64,000 nt of DNA from Yunchengibacter salinarum (lineage in GTDB: Bacteria > Pseudomonadota > Alphaproteobacteria > Sphingomonadales > Kordiimonadaceae): NCBI RefSeq assembly GCF_037658235.1, contig NZ_JBBJLN010000002.1, forward strand, positions 124,001 through 188,000, read 5' to 3'. Numbering within the stretch: position 1 is the first letter of the stretch; every line of letters starts with the position of its first letter. The translations under genes were made by a program, and so were the position numbers. Of this stretch, positions 8,857 to 17,491 are shown in pieces. Below the pieces are notes generated by a model that was not told the DNA's origin, did not search any database, and saw only the letters and a list, made by a program, of their open reading frames with translations.

Positions 8857-9323
8857 GCGAGACCGGTTTCAAACCCGCCGATACCGCCCTGCTCAGCCCG
8901 TATCTGACCGTGGACGGCGCCGCCCGCGCGGTGGACTGGTACGGGGATGTGCTGGGCTTCCATCCGCTGCACCGGCTGGAAAGCCCGGATGGTCGGCTGA
9001 TGCACGCCGAGTTGCGGCTGGATGGCCAGACCCTGATGGTGTCCGATGCCTGGCCGGAACATGGCCGATCCGGCCCGGACGGCACCAATGCGCCACCGGT
9101 CAGCCTGATGCTGTATGTGCCGGATGTGGACGCCGCCCATGCCAGGGCATTAGGGGCGGGCGCCACCGAACTGATGGCGCCGGACGATATGTTCTGGGGC
9201 GATCGCATGGCCAGGTTCCGCGACCCTTTCGGCCATGACTGGGCCGTGGCCACCCATCACCGCCATGTGGACGCCGAAGAACTGGCCGCCATCATGGACC
9301 AGATGCAGGCGGAGGATGCCTGA
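8853..9323 (+). CDS. VOC (glyoxalase/bleomycin-resistance fold) family protein
   Basis: A 156-residue vicinal-oxygen-chelate protein of the PhnB-like branch. The N-terminal LSPYLTVDGAARAVDWYGDVLGF and the later ARFRDPFGHDWAVATHHR are typical of the paired beta-alpha-beta-beta-beta modules; the second is the FxDPxGHxW signature. The family includes glyoxalases, dioxygenases and antibiotic-binding proteins, so the reaction is not predictable. The start ATG overlaps the preceding stop (ATGA), showing translational coupling with the small membrane protein. Confidence 0.88.
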   Translation: MSETGFKPADTALLSPYLTVDGAARAVDWYGDVLGFHPLHRLESPDGRLMHAELRLDGQTLMVSDAWPEHGRSGPDGTNAPPVSLMLYVPDVDAAHARALGAGATELMAPDDMFWGDRMARFRDPFGHDWAVATHHRHVDAEELAAIMDQMQAEDA

Positions 9324-9377
9324 CCATGTGATGACCGCCCGGTGGCCGGGCGCCGGTTGGGAAGGGAGCGCAGGGGG

Positions 9378-10202
9378 TCAGCCCCCATCCTCTTCTTCCA
9401 GCGCGTCGAAGATGGCGTCGGCCTCGCTGGGTTCCTTGGCGCGTTTGCCGTTGCGGATCTGGAACTCCCGGTTCTGGCGATAGGTGGAGCGCATGAAGAT
9501 ATAGGGATCGTCTTCCTGATACAGGCTGTCGATCAGGCCGTCATTGTCGGCCCTCAGTGACAGGCCGTTGGTCAGCACCAGCCCCAGTTGCAGGCCCTTT
9601 TCATTGGCCCGATCCGCGGCGATGCTTACCGGGTCGGCCCAGAAGCTGGTTACGGTGCCCGCGCCATCCCGTACGCTGGACGGGCCAAGCAGCGGCAGCA
9701 CCAGATAGGGCCCCCGATCCACGCCCCAGACCGCCAGGGTCTGCCCCAGGTCTTCATTGTGATATTTGATGCCCATTTCGTCCGACACCCGGAACAGGCC
9801 GCCAATACCCAGCGTGGTGTTGATCACGAAGCGCCCCAGCGCCGTGCCGGCGCGGCCGAAATTGCCCTGCAGCAGATCATTCAGGAAGGTCCACGGTTCG
9901 CGCAGGTTGCGCATGGCGTTGGACACGCCGTCCCGCGCCGGTTCGGGCACCACGGTATTATAGCCGGTGACCACCGGGTCCAGCAGGTTGCGGTCCACCA
10001 CCTTGTTGAAGGCGAAAACGGCCCGGTTCATGTCTTCATAAGGGTCATGAATGCCGGATGCGTTTTTCGGTTCCGTGCCACCGGCGCAGGCGGTAAGCAA
10101 TGTCAGGCAAAGGCCGAGCGTGATTCGCTTGAGCGCGGAGTCCGCGCCGCGTGTGTGCCGAATGTGAGAGGTCACAGCCGCCTCCAGATGGTGATGCCGC
10201 AT
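9378..10202 (-). CDS. mlaA: MlaA (VacJ) phospholipid-trafficking lipoprotein
   Basis: A 274-residue lipoprotein. The lipobox LLTAC has its acylated Cys at residue 39, after a hydrophobic stretch from about 26. The MlaA core begins DPYEDMNRAVFAFNKVVDR and includes NFGRAGTALGRFVINTTLGIGG and an LAVWGVDRGPYLVLPLLGPSS block, all diagnostic. MlaA sits in the outer membrane and extracts mislocalised phospholipid from the outer leaflet for delivery to MlaC and the MlaFEDB transporter. None of the other mla genes are nearby. The N-terminal region before the signal is long (25 residues), so a later start, such as a GTG near residue 10, is possible. Confidence 0.92.
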   Translation of the reverse strand: MRHHHLEAAVTSHIRHTRGADSALKRITLGLCLTLLTACAGGTEPKNASGIHDPYEDMNRAVFAFNKVVDRNLLDPVVTGYNTVVPEPARDGVSNAMRNLREPWTFLNDLLQGNFGRAGTALGRFVINTTLGIGGLFRVSDEMGIKYHNEDLGQTLAVWGVDRGPYLVLPLLGPSSVRDGAGTVTSFWADPVSIAADRANEKGLQLGLVLTNGLSLRADNDGLIDSLYQEDDPYIFMRSTYRQNREFQIRNGKRAKEPSEADAIFDALEEEDGG

Positions 10203-10345
10203 GGCGGCGAACAGGGATCAATGCGGCGACACTGGCGCGAAACCGGCGCCGGGGCAAGGGGGGTCCGGTCAACAGATGCCCCCGCCTTATCAAAGCCGCG
10301 TGACCACGGCCTTTTTCCAGGCGATCTTGAGAAGGGCCTTTACAG

Positions 10346-10365
10346 ATATAAAGATTTCCTTATAT
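10346..10365. promoter_or_regulatory. Palindromic operator of the methionine operon (SahR/ArsR-type)
   Basis: A near-perfect inverted repeat, ATATAAAG and CCTTATAT around an ATTT centre, is an isolated AT-rich island in GC-rich DNA. It lies 65 nt upstream of the ArsR-type regulator gene that heads metF-metH. ArsR-family regulators commonly autoregulate through such palindromes. Confidence 0.6.
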
Positions 10366-10430
10366 ATGAGCCCTCATCAGCCCTGTGGCTGGTATGGGGC
10401 CCGGATCGCCGGGCGGAAACGGAACAGGCA

Positions 10431-11432
10431 ATGGTGGACGATCTTCTGGCAGCCCTGCGCGCCGCGGGGGAGACGACACGGCTTCGCATCCTGGCGCTTC
10501 TGGCGCGGGGCGAACTGACCGTGAGCGATCTGGTCCGCATTCTGGACCAGAGCCAGCCGCGTGTCTCCCGCCATTTGAAGCTGATGGTGGATGGCGGGCT
10601 GCTGACCCGGTTCCGCGATGGCGCCTGGGTGTTCTACCGGCTGGCCGCCGACGGTGTGGGCCGCCAACTGGCCGAATCGCTGCTGGCGCTGACCCCGTCG
10701 CACGATCCCTTGCTGGCGGCGGATGCCGACGCGCTGGATGCGATCCGGGCGGAACGGTTCCGCGCGGCGCAGGACTATTTCCGGGCCAATGCGGACCAGT
10801 GGGATGCCGTGCGCTCGCTCCATGTGCCGGAGGCGGAGGTGGAGCAGACCCTGATCGCACTGGCCCCCGAAGGCGGAGATTTGCGGCTGGTGGATGTGGG
10901 CACCGGCACCGGGCGGATGCTGGACGTGTTCCGGGACCACACCCGCGAGGCCGTGGGCGTGGACATTTCCCCCGACATGCTGGCCGTGGCCCGTCGCCAG
11001 CTTGAACGGCCCGACCTGGCCCATTGCCGGGTGGCGCTGGGCGATATGTACGATCTGCCGGTGGCGGCGGGCGGCAATGATCTGGTGATTTTCCATCAGG
11101 TGCTGCACTTCGCCGAACAGCCGGGGCTGGCGCTAAGGGAAGCCGCGCGCGTGCTGGCGCCGGGGGGCAGCCTGCTGGTGGCCGACTTCGCCCCGCATGA
11201 GGAAGAAAGTCTGCGCACCGTGCACGCGCACCGGCGGCTCGGCTTTTCGGTGGATGAGATGGCGGGCTGGGCGCGGGAAGCCGGTCTGATACCGGTGGAA
11301 AAACGCCACCTGACCGGGGATCGGCTGGTGGTGACGGTCTGGCGTTTCGACAAGCCCGACCAGACGGCGGAAAACGACCGGACAGGGCAAGCCGGCCAAG
11401 CGACAAAGGAGAATACATCGCATGTGGCATGA
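10431..11432 (+). CDS. sahR: ArsR-family regulator fused to a SAM-dependent methyltransferase domain (SahR-like)
   Basis: 333 residues. The N-terminal 100 form an ArsR winged helix (TRLRILALLARGELTVSDL, then the recognition helix SQPRVSRHLKLM) without an obvious metal-binding Cys cluster. The C-terminal part is a class I methyltransferase fold with LRLVDVGTGTGRMLDVF as motif I and LADFAPHEEE downstream. This fusion at the head of a metF-metH operon matches SahR, a SAH-sensing regulator of methionine genes described in Proteobacteria; here the methyltransferase domain probably serves as sensor. The ATG at 10431 starts at the family N-terminus. Its end overlaps metF by 11 nt. The exact effector is inferred from family and context. 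Confidence 0.82.
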   Translation: MVDDLLAALRAAGETTRLRILALLARGELTVSDLVRILDQSQPRVSRHLKLMVDGGLLTRFRDGAWVFYRLAADGVGRQLAESLLALTPSHDPLLAADADALDAIRAERFRAAQDYFRANADQWDAVRSLHVPEAEVEQTLIALAPEGGDLRLVDVGTGTGRMLDVFRDHTREAVGVDISPDMLAVARRQLERPDLAHCRVALGDMYDLPVAAGGNDLVIFHQVLHFAEQPGLALREAARVLAPGGSLLVADFAPHEEESLRTVHAHRRLGFSVDEMAGWAREAGLIPVEKRHLTGDRLVVTVWRFDKPDQTAENDRTGQAGQATKENTSHVA

Positions 11433-12387
11433 CCCCAGCGGGCGCGAGAGACCGGCGCTGCCGCCCCATCTGTCGCCCACCCTGTTTGCCGAAGAGGCGC
11501 GGGACGTGGCCGTATCATTCGAATTCTTTCCGCCCAAGACGGACAGGATGGCGGAACGCCTGTTTGATTCGGTAACGGCACTGAGGCCGCTTGGGCCGAA
11601 ATTCGTTTCCGTTACCTATGGCGCGGGCGGCTCCACCAAGGAGCGCACCCATCGCACCATCGAACGGATTATCGCCGAGACCGACCTGGACGTGGCGGCC
11701 CATCTGACCTGCGTGGATGCCACGCGGGAAGACGTGGATGCCGTGATCCGGCGCTATGGGGCGGCGGGCGTGCGGCATATCGTGGCGCTGCGCGGCGATG
11801 CCCCGCCGGACTGGGACGGCTATCACGCCACCCCCGGCGGCTATCGCAATGCCGCCGATCTGGTGGCGGGGATCAAGCGCATTGGCGATTTCGAGGTGAC
11901 CGTGGGCGCCTACCCGGAAAAGCACCCCGACAGCCCAGACTGGCAGGCGGAGATGGACAATCTCAAGCGCAAGATCGATGCCGGGGCCAGCCAGGCCATC
12001 ACCCAGTTCTTTTTCGAGCCGGACCAGTATTTCCGCTTTCTGGACCGCTGCGAGAAGCATGGAATCGATGTGCCCATCATTCCCGGCGTGCTGCCCGTGA
12101 CCAATTTCAAAACGCTGTCCAGCTTCGCGGCGGCGTGCGGGGCCACCGTGCCGGACTGGCTGGGCCGCCTGTTCGAGGGGCTGGACGAACAGCCGCAGAC
12201 GCGCAATCTGGTGGCCGCCACCGTGGCCGGGGAGCTGTGCCGCCGCCTGCACGCGGGCGGTGTGCGCCAGTTCCATTTCTACACGCTGAACCGGTCTGAG
12301 CTGAGCTATGCCATCTGCCACATGCTGGGCCTGCGCCCCGACACGAGGGACGCGACCCCGGAACCGGAACAGGAGACCGCCCGATGA
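11422..12387 (+). CDS. metF: Methylenetetrahydrofolate reductase
   Basis: A 321-residue MetF, an FAD enzyme that reduces 5,10-methylene-THF to 5-methyl-THF, the methyl donor for MetH. It shows the family hallmarks VSFEFFPPKTDRM near residue 30, VSVTYGAGGSTKERT near 62, HIVALRGDAPP near 117, and QAITQFFFEPDQYFRF near 192. Length is about 25 residues greater than E. coli MetF because of the N-terminal extension. It overlaps sahR by 11 nt and the next gene by an ATGA, so the four methionine genes form one operon. Confidence 0.96.
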   Translation: MWHDPSGRERPALPPHLSPTLFAEEARDVAVSFEFFPPKTDRMAERLFDSVTALRPLGPKFVSVTYGAGGSTKERTHRTIERIIAETDLDVAAHLTCVDATREDVDAVIRRYGAAGVRHIVALRGDAPPDWDGYHATPGGYRNAADLVAGIKRIGDFEVTVGAYPEKHPDSPDWQAEMDNLKRKIDAGASQAITQFFFEPDQYFRFLDRCEKHGIDVPIIPGVLPVTNFKTLSSFAAACGATVPDWLGRLFEGLDEQPQTRNLVAATVAGELCRRLHAGGVRQFHFYTLNRSELSYAICHMLGLRPDTRDATPEPEQETAR

Positions 12388-13454
12388 CCCCGCCCGCAAG
12401 CGAAAAGACCGCCGAACTGACGGCGCTGGCCGACCGGCGCATTCTGGTGCTGGATGGCGCCATGGGCACCATGATCCAGTACCAGAAGCCCACCGAGGCC
12501 GAGTTTCGCGGTGACCGGTTCACTGACTGGCCCAGCGATCTGAAGGGCAATAATGATCTGCTGAACCTGACCGCACCGCACATGATACGCCGCCTGACCG
12601 CCGATTTTCTGGCCGCCGGGGCGGATATCGTGGAAACCAACACCTTCAACAGCACCCGTATTTCCCAGGCGGATTACGGCATGGAGGAACTGGCGCGGGA
12701 AATGAACGTGGCCGGCGCGCGGCTGGCGCGGGAAGCCGCCGATGCGGCCATGGCGGAAACGCCGGATCGGCCCCGCTTCGTGGCCGGTGCGGTAGGCCCC
12801 ACCAACAAGACGCTGTCGGTGTCGCCCGATGTGAACAATCCGGGCTATCGGGAGGTCACCTTCGATCAGGTGGTGGCGGCTTACGCCGAGCAGATCGACG
12901 GCCTGATGGAAGGCGGCGCGGACATCATCCTGATCGAAACCGTGTTCGACACCCTGAACGCCAAGGCCGCCGCCTTTGCCGCCGAGCAGGTGTTCGCGGA
13001 TCGCGGGGTCACGCTGCCGATCATGCTGTCGGTTACGCTGACCGACATGTCTGGCCGCAATCTGTCGGGGCAGACGGTGGAAAGTTTCTGGTATTCCATG
13101 CGCCATGTGGCGCCTTTTTCCATCGGGCTGAACTGCGCTTTCGGGGCCGATGCCCTTCGCCCCCATGCCGCCACGCTCGCCCGCATCGCCGAAACCCGTG
13201 TGTGCGTGTATCCCAATGCCGGGCTGCCCAATGAAATGGGGGAATATGAGGAAACGCCCGACATTACCGCCGCGCATCTGGGCGCCTGGGCCGATGAGGG
13301 GCTGCTGAACATTGTCGGCGGCTGCTGTGGCACCACGCCCGATCATATCCGCGCCATTGCGGCGGCGGTGGCGGGCAAGCCGCCGCGCGTTCTGCCCGGC
13401 GACCCCCACAGCCTGCGCCTGGCCGGGATCGACCCGCTGGTGCTGAGCGCCTGA
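12384..13454 (+). CDS. Homocysteine S-methyltransferase module of split methionine synthase
   Basis: A 356-residue stand-alone version of the N-terminal homocysteine-binding barrel of MetH. It begins with LDGAMGTMIQ (residues about 28-37). The zinc ligands are Cys in LNCAFGADAL (about 252) and the paired Cys in VGGCCGTTPDHI (about 314-315). It presents homocysteine thiolate to methylcobalamin carried by the partner protein encoded just downstream. The start overlaps the metF stop (ATGA at 12384-12387). The split arrangement is known in several alphaproteobacterial groups; the rest of MetH follows after a 39-nt gap. No frameshift remnant links the two, so the split looks stable. Confidence 0.92.
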   Translation: MTPPASEKTAELTALADRRILVLDGAMGTMIQYQKPTEAEFRGDRFTDWPSDLKGNNDLLNLTAPHMIRRLTADFLAAGADIVETNTFNSTRISQADYGMEELAREMNVAGARLAREAADAAMAETPDRPRFVAGAVGPTNKTLSVSPDVNNPGYREVTFDQVVAAYAEQIDGLMEGGADIILIETVFDTLNAKAAAFAAEQVFADRGVTLPIMLSVTLTDMSGRNLSGQTVESFWYSMRHVAPFSIGLNCAFGADALRPHAATLARIAETRVCVYPNAGLPNEMGEYEETPDITAAHLGAWADEGLLNIVGGCCGTTPDHIRAIAAAVAGKPPRVLPGDPHSLRLAGIDPLVLSA

Positions 13455-13493
13455 GCTTCCCGAAATTTTGTGTGCAAGAGAGAGTCCCGCCCC

Positions 13494-16121
13494 ATGACCC
13501 AATCCACCGCCCAGTTCATCAATATCGGCGAACGCACCAATGTGGCCGGGTCCGCCCGCTTCAAGAAGCTGGTGATGAACGGCGATTATGAAGAAGCGGT
13601 CAGCGTGGCCCGCCACCAGGTGGAGGGCGGCGCCCAGATCATCGATGTGAACATGGACGATGCCATGCTGGACGGGGAGGAGGCCATGACCACCTTCCTT
13701 CAGCTTATCGCGGCGGAGCCGGACATCGCCCGCGTGCCGGTGATGATCGACAGTTCCAAATGGTCGGTGATCACGGCGGGGCTGAAATGCGTGCAGGGCA
13801 AGGCGGTGGTCAATTCCATCAGCCTGAAGGAAGGCGAGGAACCTTTTATCGAGCAGGCGGAAACCCTGCGCCGTTTCGGGGCGGCGGTGGTGGTGATGGC
13901 CTTTGACGAAAAGGGCCAGGCCGACACGGTGGAGCGCAAGGTATCCATCTGCACCCGGTGCTACCGGCTATTGGTGGACAAGGTGGGCTTTCCGCCCGAA
14001 GACATCATCTTCGACCCCAACATCTTTGCCGTGGCCACGGGCATAGAGGCGCATGACCGCTACGGGCTGGATTTCATAGAAGCCACCCGCATCATCAAGG
14101 AAACGCTGCCCCATGCGCGGGTGTCCGGCGGTGTGTCCAACATTTCCTTTTCCTTTCGCGGCAATAATGCGGTGCGGGAGGCCATGCACAGCGTGTTCCT
14201 GTATCACGCCATCCGGGCGGGCATGGACATGGGCATCGTCAATGCCGGGCAGTTGACCGTTTATGACGACATTCCCGCCGACCTGAAGGAAGCGGTGGAG
14301 GACGTGATCCTGAACCGCCGCAGTGATGCCACGGATCGGCTGCTGGACATGGCGGAGCGCTACAAGGGCAGCGGCGTGAAGCGGGAAACCGATCTGGCCT
14401 GGCGCGACCAGCCGGTGGAAAAGCGGCTGGAACATGCGCTGGTCAAAGGCATTACGGACTTTATCATCGAAGACACGGAAGAAGCGCGCCAGAACGCCGC
14501 AAAGCCGCTGGATGTGATCGAAGGCCCCCTGATGGACGGCATGAACGTGGTGGGGGACCTGTTCGGCGAGGGCAAGATGTTTCTGCCGCAGGTGGTCAAG
14601 TCGGCGCGGGTGATGAAGCAGTCCGTGGGCCATCTTCAGCCGTTCATCGAGGCGGAAAAAGCCGAAGGCGCCCGGCCCAAGGGCACCATCGTCATGGCCA
14701 CGGTGAAGGGCGACGTGCACGATATTGGCAAGAATATCGTGGGCGTGGTGCTGCAATGTAACAATTTCCGGGTGATCGACCTGGGGGTGATGGTGCCCTT
14801 CGCCGACATTCTGAAGGCCGCGAAGGAGCATGACGCGGACATGATCGGCCTGTCGGGCCTGATCACGCCGTCGCTGGATGAAATGGTCACGGTGGCCGAG
14901 GAAATGAAGCGCGCGGGCTTCACCATGCCGCTGCTGATCGGCGGTGCCACCACCAGCAAGGTGCACACGGCGGTGAAGATCGACCCCGCCTATGACGGCC
15001 CGGTGATCCATGTGCTGGATGCCAGCCGCGCCGTGGGCGTGGCGGGGCATCTTGTCTCGGAAGGCTACCGGGAAAAGCTGGTGACCGATACCGCTGCCCA
15101 GTACAGGGAAGCGCGGGAAAAACGCGCCGCCCGGCCAAAGACCGACCGCCTGGTATCGTTGGATGCCGCGCGGGCCAATGCCGCAACCGTTTCCTTTGAC
15201 GGTTGGCAACCGGTAAAGCCCGCCTTTTTGGGGCCGAAGGTTCTGGACGACTATCCCCTTGAGGACCTGGTGGAACGGATCGACTGGACCCCCTTCTTCC
15301 GCACCTGGGAACTGGCGGGCAGTTATCCCGCCATTCTGGAAGATCCGGTGGTGGGCGAAAGCGCCCGCAGCCTGTTCGATGATGCCCGCGCCATGCTGGA
15401 CCGGATCGTGGCGGAGAAATGGTTGACCGCCAGGGGCGTGGTGGCTTTCTGGCCCGCCATGCGGGTGGGGGACGATATCGCGCTATACGGGGATGAAGCC
15501 CGCCGGCAGGAAGTGGGCAGGGTCCATTGCCTGCGCCAGCAGGTGGCCAAGCGCGCCGGGCGGGCCAATGACTGCCTGGCGGATTTCGTGGCGGACAAAG
15601 ACGGCCCGAACGATTGGTTGGGCGGATTTTGTGTCACCACCGGCCATGGCATCGAGCCGCATCTGGCCCGCTTCAAGGAGGCGGGAGACGACTATAACGA
15701 GATCATGCTCAAGGCGCTGGCGGATCGCCTGGCGGAAGCCTTCGCAGAGCGCCTGCATCAGCGGGTGCGCACTGAATTCTGGGGCTATGCCCCCGATGAG
15801 GCGCTGGACAATAAAGCGCTCATTCAGGAACGCTATCAGGGCATCCGCCCGGCGCCCGGCTATCCCGCCTGCCCGGATCATAGCGAAAAACCCGCCCTGT
15901 TTGACCTGTTGGGCGCGCGGGAGAGCATTGATGTCAGCCTGACGGACAGCTTCGCCATGCTGCCCACGGCGGCGGTGTCCGGCTATTATTTCGCGCACCC
16001 GGACGCCCATTATTTCGGCGTGGGCAAGCTGGACCGGGATCAGGTGGCTGATTACGCGGCCCGGCGCGGCGTGGACATGGCGCAGGCGGAGCAGTGGTTG
16101 CGGCCCAATCTCGCCTATTGA
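13494..16121 (+). CDS. metH: Methionine synthase, folate/cobalamin/AdoMet-activation modules
   Basis: 875 residues corresponding to MetH without its first module. In order: pterin (methyl-THF) binding barrel, about 1-270, starting FINIGERTNVAGS; cap helices, about 290-385; the cobalamin domain with DVHDIGKN, whose His at about 409 is the lower axial cobalt ligand; and the AdoMet activation domain ending with RPAPGYPACPDH near 785. It transfers methyl from 5-methyl-THF through B12 to homocysteine bound on the separate upstream protein, and is reactivated by AdoMet. The ATG at 13494 matches the family start. Its 3' end overlaps the convergent gene by 7 nt. Confidence 0.96.
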   Translation: MTQSTAQFINIGERTNVAGSARFKKLVMNGDYEEAVSVARHQVEGGAQIIDVNMDDAMLDGEEAMTTFLQLIAAEPDIARVPVMIDSSKWSVITAGLKCVQGKAVVNSISLKEGEEPFIEQAETLRRFGAAVVVMAFDEKGQADTVERKVSICTRCYRLLVDKVGFPPEDIIFDPNIFAVATGIEAHDRYGLDFIEATRIIKETLPHARVSGGVSNISFSFRGNNAVREAMHSVFLYHAIRAGMDMGIVNAGQLTVYDDIPADLKEAVEDVILNRRSDATDRLLDMAERYKGSGVKRETDLAWRDQPVEKRLEHALVKGITDFIIEDTEEARQNAAKPLDVIEGPLMDGMNVVGDLFGEGKMFLPQVVKSARVMKQSVGHLQPFIEAEKAEGARPKGTIVMATVKGDVHDIGKNIVGVVLQCNNFRVIDLGVMVPFADILKAAKEHDADMIGLSGLITPSLDEMVTVAEEMKRAGFTMPLLIGGATTSKVHTAVKIDPAYDGPVIHVLDASRAVGVAGHLVSEGYREKLVTDTAAQYREAREKRAARPKTDRLVSLDAARANAATVSFDGWQPVKPAFLGPKVLDDYPLEDLVERIDWTPFFRTWELAGSYPAILEDPVVGESARSLFDDARAMLDRIVAEKWLTARGVVAFWPAMRVGDDIALYGDEARRQEVGRVHCLRQQVAKRAGRANDCLADFVADKDGPNDWLGGFCVTTGHGIEPHLARFKEAGDDYNEIMLKALADRLAEAFAERLHQRVRTEFWGYAPDEALDNKALIQERYQGIRPAPGYPACPDHSEKPALFDLLGARESIDVSLTDSFAMLPTAAVSGYYFAHPDAHYFGVGKLDRDQVADYAARRGVDMAQAEQWLRPNLAY

Positions 16122-17101
16122 TCCCATCTTGCGCGGTTGTGGGGAATGATACCGTGCCCGCCCCCCATGGCGGGCATGGGTGTGCACTGGGGCGGCACGC
16201 AGGGCGGCGCCTGCCAGTACTTGTCCGGTATGGCGCGCACGCTGGCCGACAGCAGGGGGTTGTCCAGCCATACCACCCGTGCCTGCCCCCTAGCGATCAG
16301 GTCCAGCGTGTCTTGCACGCCCGGATCGGCATTGAAATGGCGCATGAAGGCACCGCTGAGATAAGCGGCCTTCAACCCTTTTGTGATGATGCGCTGGCGG
16401 GCCGTGTCGTCCGCACGCACATAAAAGAACAGCGGGCTGCGATAGGCCAGGATCAGGTCATCGGCGACCCGAATCCTTGCCTTGCCCGGTTGCCGGTTGG
16501 CGATCGCCAGTTCCATGGCGACTTCGGTAACGCTTCGGGGCAGGGCATCCACCCGGCCTCGACGCACAAGATCGAAGAGCTTGTCATAGGTGGCGGTGAA
16601 AAGCCGGAATCCCCCGGCCTTCAGGATTTGCGTGTCGGGCCATGTGGGGGCGGAGCCGAGCACCAGATCCCGCGCCGGGATTTCTTTCCCGTCCGCCCCG
16701 TGGGTGAGCGATTCCCGGTCAGCCCGTATCAGCAGGCGCCGATAGCCCAGCATCCCCCGGATCAGGGGTATGGGGACGGCCTTCAGGCGGTCATCCCGCT
16801 GCGGGCTATAGGCCAGCGCCAGCGTGTCATAATCGGCATTTCCGGTGGCCATGATGCGGGCATAGCGGGCCTGTGTGGTTTCCGGCGCTCTGGCAAAGCG
16901 CAACTGGTGCGCGCCCGGCGCGTGGTCCAGCGCGATTTGCAGCAGGCCGTGATGATAGGTGCCCTCCGACCAGTGCGGAAGCGTGAAGGTTTCCGCCGCG
17001 ACCGGTGCCATGGCGCCACCAGCCAGGGCGCCAAGCGCAAGAGCGCTCCGCCTCAGGCTTTTGAGGGGCGGCCTTCTCAAGCCTGTAACGCACCGTCGCA
17101 C
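16115..17101 (-). CDS. Exported solute-binding-like protein (type II periplasmic-binding fold), role unknown
   Basis: 328 residues. An Arg-rich start and hydrophobic stretch (RRSALALGALAGGAMAPVAA) look like a signal peptide. The body resembles ABC-type amino-acid binding proteins lacking a cognate transporter; the segment GRVDALPRSVTEVAMELA is typical of that group. The C-terminus has a short Gly/Pro/Cys-rich tail (about residue 300 on) that is not part of the fold. I chose the GTG at 17101 because AAAGGG lies 7 nt upstream; a TTG at 17119 is the alternative. No permease or ATPase is adjacent. A second, weakly similar exported protein is encoded at 40712-41593. A palindromic operator-like site lies upstream (17237-17249). 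Confidence 0.7.
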   Translation of the reverse strand: MRRCVTGLRRPPLKSLRRSALALGALAGGAMAPVAAETFTLPHWSEGTYHHGLLQIALDHAPGAHQLRFARAPETTQARYARIMATGNADYDTLALAYSPQRDDRLKAVPIPLIRGMLGYRRLLIRADRESLTHGADGKEIPARDLVLGSAPTWPDTQILKAGGFRLFTATYDKLFDLVRRGRVDALPRSVTEVAMELAIANRQPGKARIRVADDLILAYRSPLFFYVRADDTARQRIITKGLKAAYLSGAFMRHFNADPGVQDTLDLIARGQARVVWLDNPLLSASVRAIPDKYWQAPPCVPPQCTPMPAMGGGHGIIPHNRARWDQ

Positions 17102-17236
17102 GTCAGCACCCTTTGCCAACAGGGCCGACAGCAGCCGGGGTCGGGGCTTCGGGTTGTGCGCACGGTGAACTCTGAAAACGGTGGCGATAATGCCCCTCCA
17201 CTGCGGAATGATGATGACGCCGGAATCTGACGCCAG

Positions 17237-17259
17237 GGTCAGACTGACCTCAGTTTATA
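17237..17259 (-). promoter_or_regulatory. Candidate promoter -10 with palindromic operator at the start site
   Basis: On the minus strand a TATAAA (17254-17259) is followed 4 nt later by the perfect palindrome GGTCAG-N-CTGACC (17237-17249). This places an operator right at the expected transcription start of the solute-binding-like gene, with a leader of about 135 nt. No clear -35 is seen. Confidence 0.4.
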
Positions 17260-17357
17260 GCAAAAACCGGCATCAGAAATCCACAAAGACAGCAAGTGTG
17301 ACCCATCACCGTCGCGCCTGTCGCTCCTGCCACCATGCCGCCCCGCACACGCGGACC

Positions 17358-17485
17358 CACCCGCACCGGCGTCGCTTCTACCGGTGCTGCCCTACGACAG
17401 CGCCGGAGGCCACGACCGTGGCCCGCCGCCCATGCGGCGCCCTCGCGGAGCGCGTGCGCAGCACGCTTGCGTGAGCGGAAAACAA
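17358..17485 (+). repeat. GC-rich multi-hairpin repeat, cluster 1 (one unit)
   Basis: One unit read on the plus strand: leader; hairpin H1 (CCGGTGCTGCC type, imperfect); H2 (GGCCAC-GACC-GTGGCC); H3 (GCCGC-CCAT-GCGGC); conserved linker CCCTCGCGGAGC; H4 (GCGTGC-GCA-GCACGC); then GTGAGCGG. It fills the gap after the PAS gene's stop. The remaining 17102-17357 holds the promoter described separately and no gene. Confidence 0.85.
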
Positions 17486-17491
17486 AGCCCT

